Below, piece after piece: positions 19,031-28,356 of a stretch of 32,580 nucleotides of DNA. Within the stretch, counting starts at the first letter, position 1, and every line of letters begins with the position of its first letter. Location: positions 1 through 32,580 of the forward strand of contig JADGIZ010000061.1 in assembly GCA_027604665.1 (NCBI GenBank), written 5' to 3'. The notes below the pieces were generated by a model, which made no database searches, was not told the origin of the DNA, and saw only the letters and a program-made list of their open reading frames with translations. The translations under genes and the position numbers were made by a program. The DNA comes from Polyrhizophydium stewartii (Eukaryota; Chytridiomycota; Chytridiomycetes; Rhizophydiales).

Positions 19031-21796
19031 GGTCTATATCTAGCAACTAGTAGAGATCCTAAGGCACTTTAGGGAAGCTCTCAGAGAGCTCATACAGGTG
19101 TTAAACTAATAAGAAACCTAAGGTGATAATAGCTTATAACTGATTACGCTTATATAAGTGACATTAACCATGAGTTGAAGTGTTGTAGATAATTAACATC
19201 TTCAGTTGAATCAATCTACGGTTGTTAAGTTGTTTCAGTCAGAATTCGAGTAACGGTAATGTGATCTATAATAATAGCGTGTATTTCCTTAAAGCAACAA
19301 TTGCGCAGCCGCTTCAAAATATCATGAGTGAATACGTCGCCGTGTCCGCGGCGCGTGCTAAAGGTTTTGGCCCCGTTGCTCGATCATGTTAAATTTCTGT
19401 GCTCGTAATAATCCATGCCAACTAGTTAGAATTTAGAGACACTTATAAACCTGTCTAAAGGACTCGATCAATCGAGCTAAGATTAAGATTAGCTTTAATC
19501 AAGAAGTCTTTGAAGAGGAATCTTGGAGCGGCATCCGCCGCTCTAACTGAAGGGAGCTGAGTTTAGAATGTGTACAAATTAGGATCTTAAACAAAGACAC
19601 TTGTGGGAGAGTACCTGCCTCAATCGAGAATAGTACATTTACTAAAAGTTATACTAAGGTTAAAGTTTAAGCTCAAGGCTCATCTCAGGCTAAATAAAGA
19701 TAAACATACTTCCAACATACGAATAACAATCGATCTGAAGTTGACCCACTCGATTAAATAGAATTTGCCCGGAGGGCTACGCACTGAATTCTCTTCAACC
19801 ACGCCACTAGTTAGTCGGCCCCATAGACCCTAGACTACATTTCTAACATCACGGTGTCTATCAGTTATAGCTCCATACTTAAGCGAGACGCAGCGGAGCG
19901 GCTCCAACAATTTGAAAAAGACACCAGTTTGGATGCTTGCCGAGTAGAAAAACCCTTTTGCTGGAGTTCCAAATCTAGTAGGGCGATTGCAAAAGACAGC
20001 CACATTTCTAACATCAACCCGAGCCTCCTGCTATAAATAACCTCATAATGTTTGTAGTGGTGCGCCAGTGATGGATGAATCTTAAGAGACCGGGGGCCTC
20101 AGGGCAATGTCTTCGCGATGTATTACCGTTACCCCAATATCTACCGAAATAAAGGAAACCGCGCTTGTGTTTCAGAGAGTCAATAAAAATACCGGAAGCC
20201 AAGCAGGCAGCTACGTCTTTCTGTCAAGTCAAGAAACTTTAATAGAATGCGTGTGACTGGATTCGAAAGAACTAATTGCAAAGATGTTTCCGCTTTGGTA
20301 AACTCCCTCCACAACTCTGACGTTAGCGATTGATGTCAGTCTGTTAACCCGTTATTAACCAAGGATGTCGCCGCTTCTATTGGGTTTATTCCAAGGGCCT
20401 TAGACTTTAGCACAGCGTTCCAATTATTTAGGCTGTACATTCGAAAATCACTGAATTGTAGATGAAGGATTTCTAAGTATCCTTTTTATTATTAGAAGAC
20501 TTTTACCCACAAACACTCCTTTAGGACTAATACTTCTTGTCTTAATAGGGATAAAGCAGTCCCTAATAGAACACCTAATAAAGGGAGGGTACCAGCAAAA
20601 AGCGAGATCTAGCCCATCTAGGACACTCAGGCCAACTAAATGTACAGTCGGTAGACGGTTGTGCAGACGTCGATTTACGGTGACGCCTAACCTGTTATAG
20701 ATCTATGTCTTCAGTAATTATAATCAGACCAGTCTATTCTTATTTATTATAGACCGTGCCGCAGATAGCTATAAAAAAGGATTTATCGGTTGACTTAGCA
20801 GGTAGTACATCTCCTTGCCTTAATGCAATCAGGGATGAATGTAGACGTGGATGTGATTTGGAGTTACTGACTGGTTGACTGAGGATTCTAGTTGATTAGG
20901 CAGCTAGGATATGCAAAATATTTGGCACCTACGATTAATCCAAAAAAGCTGGAACTGTTGGAAGAGATCTTAGAAGCTTGTAGAGGTCATTCAGACGGCC
21001 TCAATTATTGGTCTAGGAAAGGGTGGGCTAAAGTCTCTTAACGTCACATTCAGACTCCTGCTCCGGCTCATGCTCGGTCGAGCCAGGCATGTATATGCCT
21101 CGGCCTTTAGAATGGATAAAACATAGCCTATTTATAAGAGGTTCACGCCCACAAGGGAACAATACAATACTAGCCAGTTTATTACATCATGTCCAGCCCG
21201 CTGGTCCATAATATTTAAGGGGGGGATGGCTCATTTATTGCTAGGGTGACTATTAAGCATCCTCAGTATCATGGAAGCTCAAGGAATTACCAATATTGTT
21301 TTTATAAGCTACCTTAAGCCTCATAGTAGCTCAAACACGGACGGGCTCCTTAATGTACAGTCGGTATACGGCTGATCCTCTAGAGAATTTCAGAAACCTG
21401 GTGGAATAGCACGAGTATCTATTGTTTTCATAGTCAGGTCCTCTCGTTTCCACCGGCCGCCGCTAGGAGTCGCTCCAATACATGCCATAAGTCCTGGAGT
21501 CAAGTCACGAAGCTTGAAAGGCACGAAGCCCTGGAGAAGGTTGATTTCTATTTCATAAAAGGCTTATATTATCAAGCCTTCAGTCATTTCTCTAATTCTA
21601 GCACCGTTCATCATTATATTCTTAATTTCTCTTCCGGGCCGGCCCTTTTGGTTGGGGCAATTTCCGCGTCGCTCCAATTTGCAGCGAAGCTTTCATCAAA
21701 ACCTAATCGGAGGAATCTTCCCGCTTTTTCGGGCATACGCGATCACCCTCTCAATTTGCCATCTAACCCAACTCCTGAATAAGAGTGAAGACAACC
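19031..21796. other. Stretch poor in GC clusters with unidentified protein-like frames
   Basis: Between about 19,680 and 21,450 the sequence is less AT-rich than most spacer and has few GC clusters. Both strands show fairly long frames when TAG is read as sense. On the minus strand, phrases such as SISPKGVFVGKSLL (near 20,500), LNNWNAVLKSKALGINPIEA (near 20,400), KHKRGFLYFGRYWGNG (near 20,150) and FGTPAKGFFYSASIQTGVFF (near 19,940) follow one another in shifting frames. On the plus strand a frame reads KYLAPTINPKKLELLEEILE near 20,950. These could be remnants of a captured element, but no family was recognised and chance is not excluded. The motif AATGTACAGTCGGTA occurs twice, near 20,638 and 21,352. 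Confidence 0.35.
20911..21249 (+). CDS. Unidentified frame, 112 codons if TAG is sense
   Basis: ATG at 20,911, TGA at 21,247-21,249, with two in-frame TAG codons. The predicted protein is basic and includes IIGLGKGGLKSLNVTFRLLL. An overlapping frame in another register (20,883-21,041) looks at least as protein-like, so at most one is likely to be real. I recognise neither. Length alone is not persuasive in this code, where only TAA and TGA stop. It is listed so that it can be tested. Confidence 0.15.
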
Positions 21797-21942
21797 TCAT
21801 CGGGCGTGGATGAATGTAATCACCAAATCGTTGTTGAATGAGTTAATCGATCTAAGATCGATGTTCTCCATAATAATTTCCAGAGCAGCGTAACCTGCTT
21901 TACTAAAAGCGAAATAACCATCAGCATAAATAATTCAGCTAA
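21797..21942 (-). pseudogene. LAGLIDADG homing endonuclease remnant in a former cox1 intron
   Basis: The minus strand encodes a broken LAGLIDADG endonuclease, the kind usually carried by mitochondrial group I introns to cut and spread into intronless alleles. After a start LAG-like phrase with a one-base deletion, the frame reads IYADGYFAFSKAGYAALEII, followed by MEN. This matches the first catalytic motif and following strand of the family (usual form LAGxIDADGYFxxSK...LEIxME). A palindrome AATCGATCTAAGATCGAT sits in the coding sequence at 21,845-21,862. The reading ends at TGA (21,797-21,799) without the second half of the protein. It lies just downstream, in gene sense, of a cox1 exon remnant (22,119-22,214), which fits its origin as an intron-borne endonuclease. 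It is inactive as it stands. Confidence 0.8.
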
Positions 21943-22118
21943 CCTAGAGTTTTACTCCGGATCTAAAGCAGAACTACTAGACCCCCCCTTGTAAATGACA
22001 TTGCAAATAGCCTCATGATCTCTGAGGTAAAGAAACTAAAAGTAAGCTACACCTGCTAGTTCTAAATATTTGTTCCAGCATAAAAGCTATGGGATTCAAT
22101 TAAATAAACGAATGGCCA

Positions 22119-22214
22119 AGGATGACCAAAGAACCAGAATAGGTGTTGATATAATAATAAATCTCCTCCTCCATTTGCGTCGTATCAACTAGTGTTTTTA
22201 TTACGATCTGTTAG
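22119..22214 (-). pseudogene. cox1: Degenerate cox1 exon
   Basis: The minus strand encodes about 32 residues of cytochrome c oxidase subunit 1, the haem-copper subunit of complex IV. The phrases are LTDRN, then YDANGGGD, then [12 protein letters not shown]. This is the loop before and into helix VI; the conserved histidine of GHP is the copper-B ligand usually followed by EVY. Here homology stops exactly after GHP, a position where fungal cox1 genes often carry group I introns, and an endonuclease remnant follows at 21,797-21,942. Defects: TGA where Phe is usual between NTS and YD, Lys for Phe after TDRN, and Leu-Leu for the usual Pro-Ile/Val after GGGD. Upstream sequence does not continue the gene. 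I take it as a relic exon. Confidence 0.88.
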
Positions 22215-22292
22215 ACTTTTGGTTCTTATTAATTTTTTTTATGGGTCTATTTACCGCTTTTCATCATTTCTTATTCCGGATTTCCCCATGAT

Positions 22293-22331
22293 ATCGAGGT
22301 GGATGGGCGATCTCTGATCGCTCCTCCACGA
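22293..22331. repeat. Nested hairpin, TCGAGGTGG family
   Basis: Outer arms ATCGAGGTGGA and TCCACGA enclose the inner palindrome GGGCGATCTCTGATCGCTC. It lies 79 bp from the cox1 relic. Confidence 0.7.
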
Positions 22332-22450
22332 CCATCTAATCGTGGTAGTAAGAGTAGCAAAATGAGAGTTAGAAAATCCAAAAATAGTAGACTTGTGGTA
22401 TGTAGATATTATGATCGATTCGATATAAAAATAATAAGACGATTGGCTGA

Positions 22451-22774
22451 AGACCGTGTCTATTGAATTTCCACCCCAACGCTCGACCAAGATCGTCTAC
22501 TTAGAAATATCGTTACACTCATAGCCTGGCACTGGTCGCTCAGTCTATTCCGGATACTTACTTGCCCTTAGCTGACATTCGACAAATTCATTCCATTATA
22601 ACTGAAGTAGTTAATCCCGGGGACCCTCCTTTGACTTACGATATAAGAATAAACCCTAGAGAGGAAAATGGCCGCGCTCCGAAGCCCGCCGTCGCTACCA
22701 CAACTGAAACCAAAGGTACGTAGGAAGATCTCAAATCTACTTGGAGGAATTGTATAAGGCATTGTGCCGCTTGA
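22451..22774 (+). pseudogene. Unidentified protein-like remnant
   Basis: This plus frame is open for 107 codons between TGA codons if the two internal TAGs are read as sense. No ATG occurs in it. It includes QIHSIITEVVNPGDPPLTYD and EENGRAPKPAVATTT. About 40 bp before its end a second frame takes over: LEELYKALCRLNVEIDDTF and KEGFQNGVR, stopping near 22,830. The two together look like one protein with a frameshift. The second phrase faintly recalls retroelement Gag proteins, but that is a guess. Chance is possible. Confidence 0.25.
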
Positions 22775-23394
22775 ACGTTGAGATCGATGATACGTTTTAG
22801 ATGGTGTTTAAAGAGGGATTTCAAAATGGAGTCCGATAAAAGGGAAATGCAATAATTGCGCAATTACAAAGGATTAGGCCCGTGAGGGGCAAATCCGTCC
22901 TTTGGACTGGATTTGAGGTAACCTCTGAATTAAGTATCCCATCACATCATAATTCAAACTATTAGATAGGTTCAAGATTATCCAACCTAATGGGTAGCCA
23001 CATACTAAAGTTGTAGATCTAGCATAGATAAGTCAGCTACTAAACCGATAGTCTATAATGAACCAATACTTAAAGCCATATCACCTACACGGTTCACCTA
23101 GAAAGCTAAAAAAGATACTGGTAATTTTCAAATAAGTATAGGGTTGTAACAAGATTATTTCGTAACCGTATCTGCCTACATATCAATTAAGAATCAAACC
23201 CCATGTAGTTCTCCTAATAAATCAACTCAACCAATAGACAAAGACAACTAGCGACATTTTTTAGAGTGGCTCAAATAACACCTGCATATTTGGAACTATT
23301 AGTAATCATAATATATAAATGTCTAGAGAACTGTAATTGAGACATTAGTGTAGCACCTTAAAACAACCCGGATCGACTTAGTCGATTATAGTAA
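22775..23394. other. Spacer downstream of orf209
   Basis: No gene is recognised. A GGGCAAATCCGTCC...GGACTGGATTTG stem lies at about 22,886-22,916. A phrase TTGTAACAAGATTATTTCGTAAC near 23,140 recalls the 3' end of small-subunit rRNA, but the expected flanking segments are missing. The stretch is AT-rich and otherwise featureless. Confidence 0.4.
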
Positions 23395-24024
23395 TTATTG
23401 ATAAGAGTTAGAAGTTAATCGCCGAATACTTTCTTGCTGTTTAACCAGAAAATTTTCGACAGTTACAGATTTTAAACATTCTGCCACTAATCTATTTAGA
23501 CGCTCTTTCCAGTGTGTACCATGATGATCGATATAATTTTGTAACAATTCTTGATTATTATTCAACATATGATTACGTAAAGACATACCAAGTCCTTCAT
23601 ATAGGAATTTACTTTGTTGCCACTCTAAAAAATCAGGGTATAGAGATGCGAAAATAATATCTGAAAATCTTAAAGAAAATTCATCAGTAGGAAAATGATA
23701 ACTACGATGAGTATAAAAAGTTAGAGCACGTAAATTTAAAGGTCCATAATCTTTGAGTGATTTTAAATGAGGGGAACGAATTTTATTAACATGAGAATAG
23801 TTAGTATCAACAGACTCCAGGTCTAATTGAGGATTTGGAACTTTAGTCTAATACTAATTATTCCCAAATGGTTGAGATGAAATAGGAATTAATCTATCAT
23901 TAAAATAATGTATTATATTATACTACTGATCAGATGATTGATTGTCATATTCTACTAAAATATCATTCCCAGTAGAAAAGTTAGTAAAGTCATTTTGACC
24001 AACATAACTTAACCCAAAATTCAT
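23395..24024 (-). CDS. orf209, conserved-looking protein of unknown function
   Basis: ATG at 24,022-24,024, TAA at 23,395-23,397, giving 209 codons with TAG read as Leu (three in-frame TAGs, all in the N-terminal half). It begins MNFGLSYVGQND and ends QQESIRRLTSNSYQ. Composition is that of a soluble protein: rich in Asn, Ser, Leu and charged residues, with no long hydrophobic helix and no signal peptide evident. Notable phrases are LTFYTHRSYHFPTDEFSLRF and LRNHMLNNNQELLQNYIDHH. The start lies 34 nt downstream of the cox2 TAA on the same strand, so the two are probably co-transcribed. It holds no GC hairpin, unlike the surrounding DNA, which argues for selection. The family is not recognised; it does not look like a usual mitochondrial respiratory or ribosomal protein. 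With the standard code only the last 63 codons would be seen. Confidence 0.75.
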
Positions 24025-24058
24025 ACCCCAATTAAATAATTCAGCGAATCCCCAAAGG

Positions 24059-25177
24059 TTAACTCCCAGACAATTCACCTAATTGTGATTGTATGAAATT
24101 AATGTACTGGGGTAAGTTTACAGCTTCTATACAAATTGGCATTGAAGCGTGCTAAATACCACATAATTCTGAGCACTGCCCATAATAAAGGGAAGGACGA
24201 TTAATGATTAAACCTACAGAATTTAATCTACCAGGAATAGCATCTAATTTAAGAGCTAAAGATGGAACAGCAAAACTATGAATAACCAATTATGTTATCG
24301 TATAGACTCTTTATCCTATACTTCAAATAGTTACCTATCTGTTCAGACTATATCATAAAGGCAACTACATCGGGCCCTTGAAGGGCCCTTACCGCCTTTT
24401 GGGGTGCTCGTGGGTAGGTTATTGTTAGTCATACTCACTACCTAGTCGTTGAACTTGAATCTACCTAACCCACCTCAACTTGGTTAGGTTAAACTGATAG
24501 AAACTTAGCTTCTGATTTTCCTTTAATGAGCGAGGCCCATCAATTAGGAGGTCTCAGAAATTCACCCCATGCTCTATTAACCCCCTCTCATTAATCTCTA
24601 ATAACAAACAACCACCCTGCGGCGACGGATGGTTCAATAGCGAGACTCAAGAGGGAGCTATCTAGAGGACATTATTCAAATTAATTCGCGGCGGAGCCGC
24701 TCCGAAACCAAACAAATCATACACCTCGATCGTATATTGGGGTTGTTTCAAGTATTTTGCTTACGATCCGAAACTTGTTGAGTAAGATATCAACCCCCAA
24801 CCTACGGGCCCAACAATCATAGCAATTTGGAGCAACTCCGTTGCGCTGAATTGCGATCTGGAGTACTGGGACCATCGATTAGTGGCTTCAGTTTTAGAGC
24901 GATCATAAATAGCCGGCCCTCCTTTAGCTTCTATGGGGAGGCGTTCAGAGAACGCCCCAATTACGTTGGGGACTGACCGTGAAGATGGACAATTAATTTG
25001 AGAGATATCATTAGCAGTAATAACTAATCTTAAATTAGTCTAAACAGGTAAAATTAAATTATTATCAACAGCTAATTGACGTAATTCACCTAAATTTAAA
25101 TCATTTTCACTAATCATAAATGAATCCAATTCAATAGTTTCAGCATAATCTGAGTACTGGTATTGCCAATCAAAATC
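24059..25177 (-). CDS. cox2: Cytochrome c oxidase subunit 2, copper-A domain, two exons
   Basis: Subunit 2 passes electrons from cytochrome c to complex IV through the copper-A centre. Exon A (25,007-25,177) encodes [19 protein letters not shown] and onward to RLVITAND. Exon B (24,059-24,286) resumes [20 protein letters not shown] and runs to a TAA at 24,059-24,061. Joined, they give the family sequence without a gap. The copper ligands are present: the His of IHSF and, in [18 protein letters not shown], two Cys, Glu, His and Met. Two in-frame TAGs occur, one after LPV and one in CGI-x-HAS, where filamentous fungi usually have Leu. The part encoding the two N-terminal membrane helices is missing: exon A begins next to a GC hairpin (about 25,191-25,210). 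The frame stays open upstream to a TAA at 25,286-25,288 but has no ATG and is Arg/Lys-rich. So the first exon lies elsewhere, the gene is split, or it is truncated. Confidence 0.93.
24287..25006 (-). other. Group I intron in cox2, 720 nt, no endonuclease
   Basis: The intron lies between the Asp codon of TAND and VIHSF. The upstream exon ends in T and the intron ends in G, as group I introns require. The conserved core is visible on the minus strand: GTTCAACGACTA (P7 5' side, plus coordinates 24,443-24,454) and GATATAGTCTGAAC (P7 3' side, 24,341-24,354), whose ACTA and TAGT can pair. A GTCCCCAACGTAATTGGGG stem lies near the 5' end. No LAGLIDADG or GIY-YIG frame is seen. Several peripheral loops carry GC hairpins of the genome-wide type, such as CGGAGCGGCTCCGCCGCG near 24,690 and GGGCCCTTGAAGGGCCC near 24,380, so palindromes appear to have entered the intron without removing its core. 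Confidence 0.85.
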
Positions 25178-25539
25178 GCGTTCGCGACGTAGGCGGCTCA
25201 GCCGCTCAATTCCTCGCTTCTATGAAGCTATTAGACCTCTATTACGGTTAGCTTCGCGATCTTCATTTTTCTTCCTACAGTCCTTTTACTTTCTAGGACT
25301 CTTCTAAAGTCTAAATAGTTGGTCTAACCATTTTTATAATACTGGGAGCCACCGAAGGTAGCAGCTAAGAGAGCTGCTTAATTGTGGAATTACAGGAGTA
25401 ATACCGCCTAAAACCAATAAACTAAGAAATAATTAACTAGATAGGGCTTGTCAGAATTCCAAATGGTTGTTTAGATTATTGACACTAGTATTAACGTTGG
25501 ATATTCGTACAATAGTGAGAACACGTTTAAAAACAAATC

Positions 25540-25612
25540 GTAGATTGGCGCGACTAGTCGCGCTCATCGCCCCGGGCCTCGGTGCTTGAAGCACCGGACG
25601 GGCCGATTTGTC
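25540..25612. repeat. GATTGGCGCGACTAGTCGCG element, long form
   Basis: The element begins TAGATTGGCGCGACTAGTCG and ends GGGCCGATTTGT. Between CATCGCCCC and GGGCCGATTT it holds about 26 bp containing the palindrome CGGTGCTTGAAGCACCG. The short copy at 26,270-26,318 has only TCC at this place. The pair shows a palindrome present in one copy and absent from the other. Confidence 0.8.
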
Positions 25613-26269
25613 CAATCGGGCCACCGTAGGTGGCTATTTTGAAGTCTACATAATTGGTCGATGGCAGGGGCAATACTGTTTAATCTAGATGTGTAGCTGA
25701 AGATAGGAATAGTTCATAGATCATAACAACAACTTGAGCTAGTTTAGATGCTAATTAGGCTTTAAGTGTTACAGCTTATTCTTCGTATTCAAACTGCAAT
25801 CCCCTTTATACACCATCTAATGGCTAATCAGTACTAGAAGAAACGACCAACACATTTTGGAAACAACTACAAAAAATCGACAATTTTCAGGGGGGGCTAG
25901 CTTGGACCCTGGTTAGGATCTATAAAGACCATCTAATGTGACGGGTGCTGATTATTTTCATATACTCTTTTTGATAATCGACTATCTACTTTTCACTATT
26001 AATACACCATCTAATTGCAAGCAAACCTCAAAAGATGTAAAAGAAGAAACGACCAAGATAAACAAAATTGAGCCCAGAGGGCCAACTCGCTCAATGAGCG
26101 ATTTGTATGATACCACCTGGGTCTGGGCGTCACCCCCGAGAGTGAATCGAAAGAGCTTGACGAGTGAGATGATACGTATTAGAAGCCAGACCCTGGACAG
26201 ATTAGATAGTGCAAAATCGCCCCCCTGAAAAGAAAGAACCTATCTTCTCGCCCCAAAACAAGTAACCCT

Positions 26270-26318
26270 ATAGATTGGCGCGACTAGTCGCGCTCATCGC
26301 CCCTCCGGGCCGATTTGT
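26270..26318. repeat. GATTGGCGCGACTAGTCGCG element, short form
   Basis: Same arms as 25,540-25,612 but with TCC instead of the CGGTGCTTGAAGCACCG palindrome. Confidence 0.8.
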
Positions 26319-27342
26319 TATGATACACTAAGCTATTATCTCTTAATCTCATAGTTAGTAATTGCAAGGTGCCGCTCCGAGATATCTAAATAATAGCCAA
26401 CCTAAGGTAGGCGACTAGTTATTGATTAAAAGGTAGTGAAGCCTAGAAAACGATAATCAGTATAAATGAACGCTCAAAGAGCTGCTATTCGTTGACCCAA
26501 ATTGAAGCTAAGAGTAAATTATGAAGGTAACCAACATATTGTTAGATTAGATGAGCACCAATATAATAAACTAATTTGGCATCGATACTATAACATAAGC
26601 GGCGTAGCTATTTAATCAAAGACTACATTCTAATAGACCTTGTTGACGTGTAATGGATTATACACCCCGCTGCGGAGCGACCTTGACTAGATTTGGGACT
26701 AACTTCGTATTTCGATCTAAACCTTAAATAGTTGAATAACTTTGATGAGCCGCTTTTTTTGTGTTATCTCATTATTTTGCTCTAACTCTTTATTGTATAA
26801 TCATTAATACCAGCTTAGTAATAGCTTTATAAAGATAACTGCCTGTAATAAACTTATTAAATAGACCAGCACTCATCAAATATCGTCTTGGAGTTGATCT
26901 TTACTAATCACTCTTAGTCCTCACGCATGCTGCTTTTAGTTGATCATCCTAGCTACCTATTAACATTAATGATATTTGGCACACAAATCCATATAACCAG
27001 TAATCAAAATAAGGCGTAGAGCCGTTTGATCGGCCACCAGAGAGACGGAAGGAACTGCTAGCTTAACCCGGAGGCTGCTTTGCGTACAGTGGATCGGAGG
27101 ATTAGTTATAGGAAAAAACCTTGGGTCGTCTCAAGTTAGGGTACACCTCATCTAGTTTTTATTACCCCATCTCATTGGAACTAATCACCTTATTCGGTTA
27201 GCTTCGCGATTAAGGATAAACTAACCACCAATAAGGGTAGAGTCTCTGGATAAACTAGGTAATAGAAGCTAACCTTTGATCTACACATAACGGAAATATA
27301 AAAAAGTGGGATATTAAAGGTAACTTCTGGATTAATATTTGT

Positions 27343-28182
27343 ATATTAACGCTTATTTGGCGCTGATGTAAAACAATCTTCCCGTTATTTTTATCCATCT
27401 TCAATCTATCTATACTATAAATGGGATAACTTTTTAGTATTGGGAGTTTTATATTACCTTTATTTATTATGAGAGGATCGACCCCATCTTCGATGGGGTT
27501 CTAATACCCTTTTGCATAAGGAATCAGCATGTTCTTTTATATAGTGAGCTTAATAAGCAATAAAATAGACCCGAAATATAGCTCATAAGATCGGTAAAGA
27601 ACTTTTTATTATAAATCTACCCTTCCATGCTTTATTATTGGATTTGATAAGCTATTTTATACAGAAGGTGTTTATAGAAATTAATTAAGGAAATTGCTAG
27701 AACCAAAAGAATGTCAACTGCTAGATTCGGGTAAACGAATCCCCGCCTAGCGGTGATTCTACATATTAACGCTTATTTGGCGCTGATGTAAAACAATCTT
27801 CCCGTTATTTTTATCCATCTTCAATCTATCTATACTATAAATGGGATAACTTTTTAGTATTGGGAGTTTTATATTACCTTTATTTATTATGAGAGGATCG
27901 ACCCCATCTTCGATGGGGTTCTAATACCCTTTTGCATAAGGAATCAGCATGTTCTTTTATATAGTGAGCTTAATAAGCAATAAAATAGACCCGAAATATA
28001 GCTCATAAGATCGGTAAAGAACATTTTATTATAAATCTACCCTTCCATGCTTTATTATTGGATTTGATAAGCTATTTTATACAGAAGGTGTTTATAGAAA
28101 TTAATTAAGGAAATTGCTAGAACCAAAAGAATGTCAACTGCTAGATTCGGGTAAACGAATCCCCGCCTAGCGGTGATTCTAC
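27343..28182. repeat. Tandem duplication, 2 x 420 bp
   Basis: Unit 1 is 27,343-27,762 and unit 2 is 27,763-28,182, followed by a short piece of a third (ATATTAA). I see one difference, T at 27,603 against A at 28,023. Each unit holds a CCCCATCTTCGATGGGG hairpin (about 27,482-27,498 and 27,902-27,918) and a GAATCCCCGCCTAGCGGTGATTC hairpin near its end. No gene is recognised in either unit. The single mismatch shows two real copies rather than an assembly artefact, unless it is a sequencing error. Confidence 0.9.
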
Positions 28183-28356
28183 ATATTAATTGAAATTTGG
28201 AAGTCTAACTATTTATTTTATAACGTATAGGACTTATAGAGCGGAATTATAAAGACTAGATAAAACCAATTATGGTATACATAAAGGAGTGTACATTAGA
28301 ATGAGCATCCTCTGGGTTGGTTGAACTTAACCAAATATACTTTATTTCCAGGATTA

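Larger units (their letters stand above)
25178..27342. other. Noncoding stretch upstream of the cox2 exons
   Basis: No gene is firmly recognised. The missing 5' part of cox2 should lie here if it is linked, but I did not find it on the minus strand. Structured pieces include AGCAGCTCTCTTAGCTGCT near 25,360 (orientation uncertain), possibly part of a decayed intron. A plus frame around 26,510-26,610 reads LRVNYEGNQHIVRLDEHQYN and may be a protein relic of unknown type. Frames at 25,938-26,228 cross palindromes and are not supported. Confidence 0.4.

Noticed and set aside
20630..21380. Group II intron domain V from the repeated GTACAGTCGG
   Set aside because: No complementary GAGCCGTA-type strand with a tetraloop at the right distance, and no convincing reverse transcriptase motif.
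18813..22214. TGA as tryptophan, or insertional RNA editing, to rescue the nad1, cox1 and atp1 fragments
   Set aside because: Intact cox2 and orf209 use TGG for Trp and no TGA. The fragments also have residue deletions, hairpin inserts and TAA stops, which recoding would not repair; long deletions such as the atp1 Walker A loss do not look like editing sites.
23130..23180. 3' end of small-subunit rRNA (TTGTAACAAG...GTAACC)
   Set aside because: The conserved ACACACCGCCCGT segment upstream and the rest of the 3' domain are absent; the similarity is about ten bases.
24030..24070. Frameshift joining cox2 to orf209 as one fused protein
   Set aside because: cox2 ends with TAA at the usual C-terminal position and orf209 has its own ATG 34 nt further on, so two adjacent genes are simpler.
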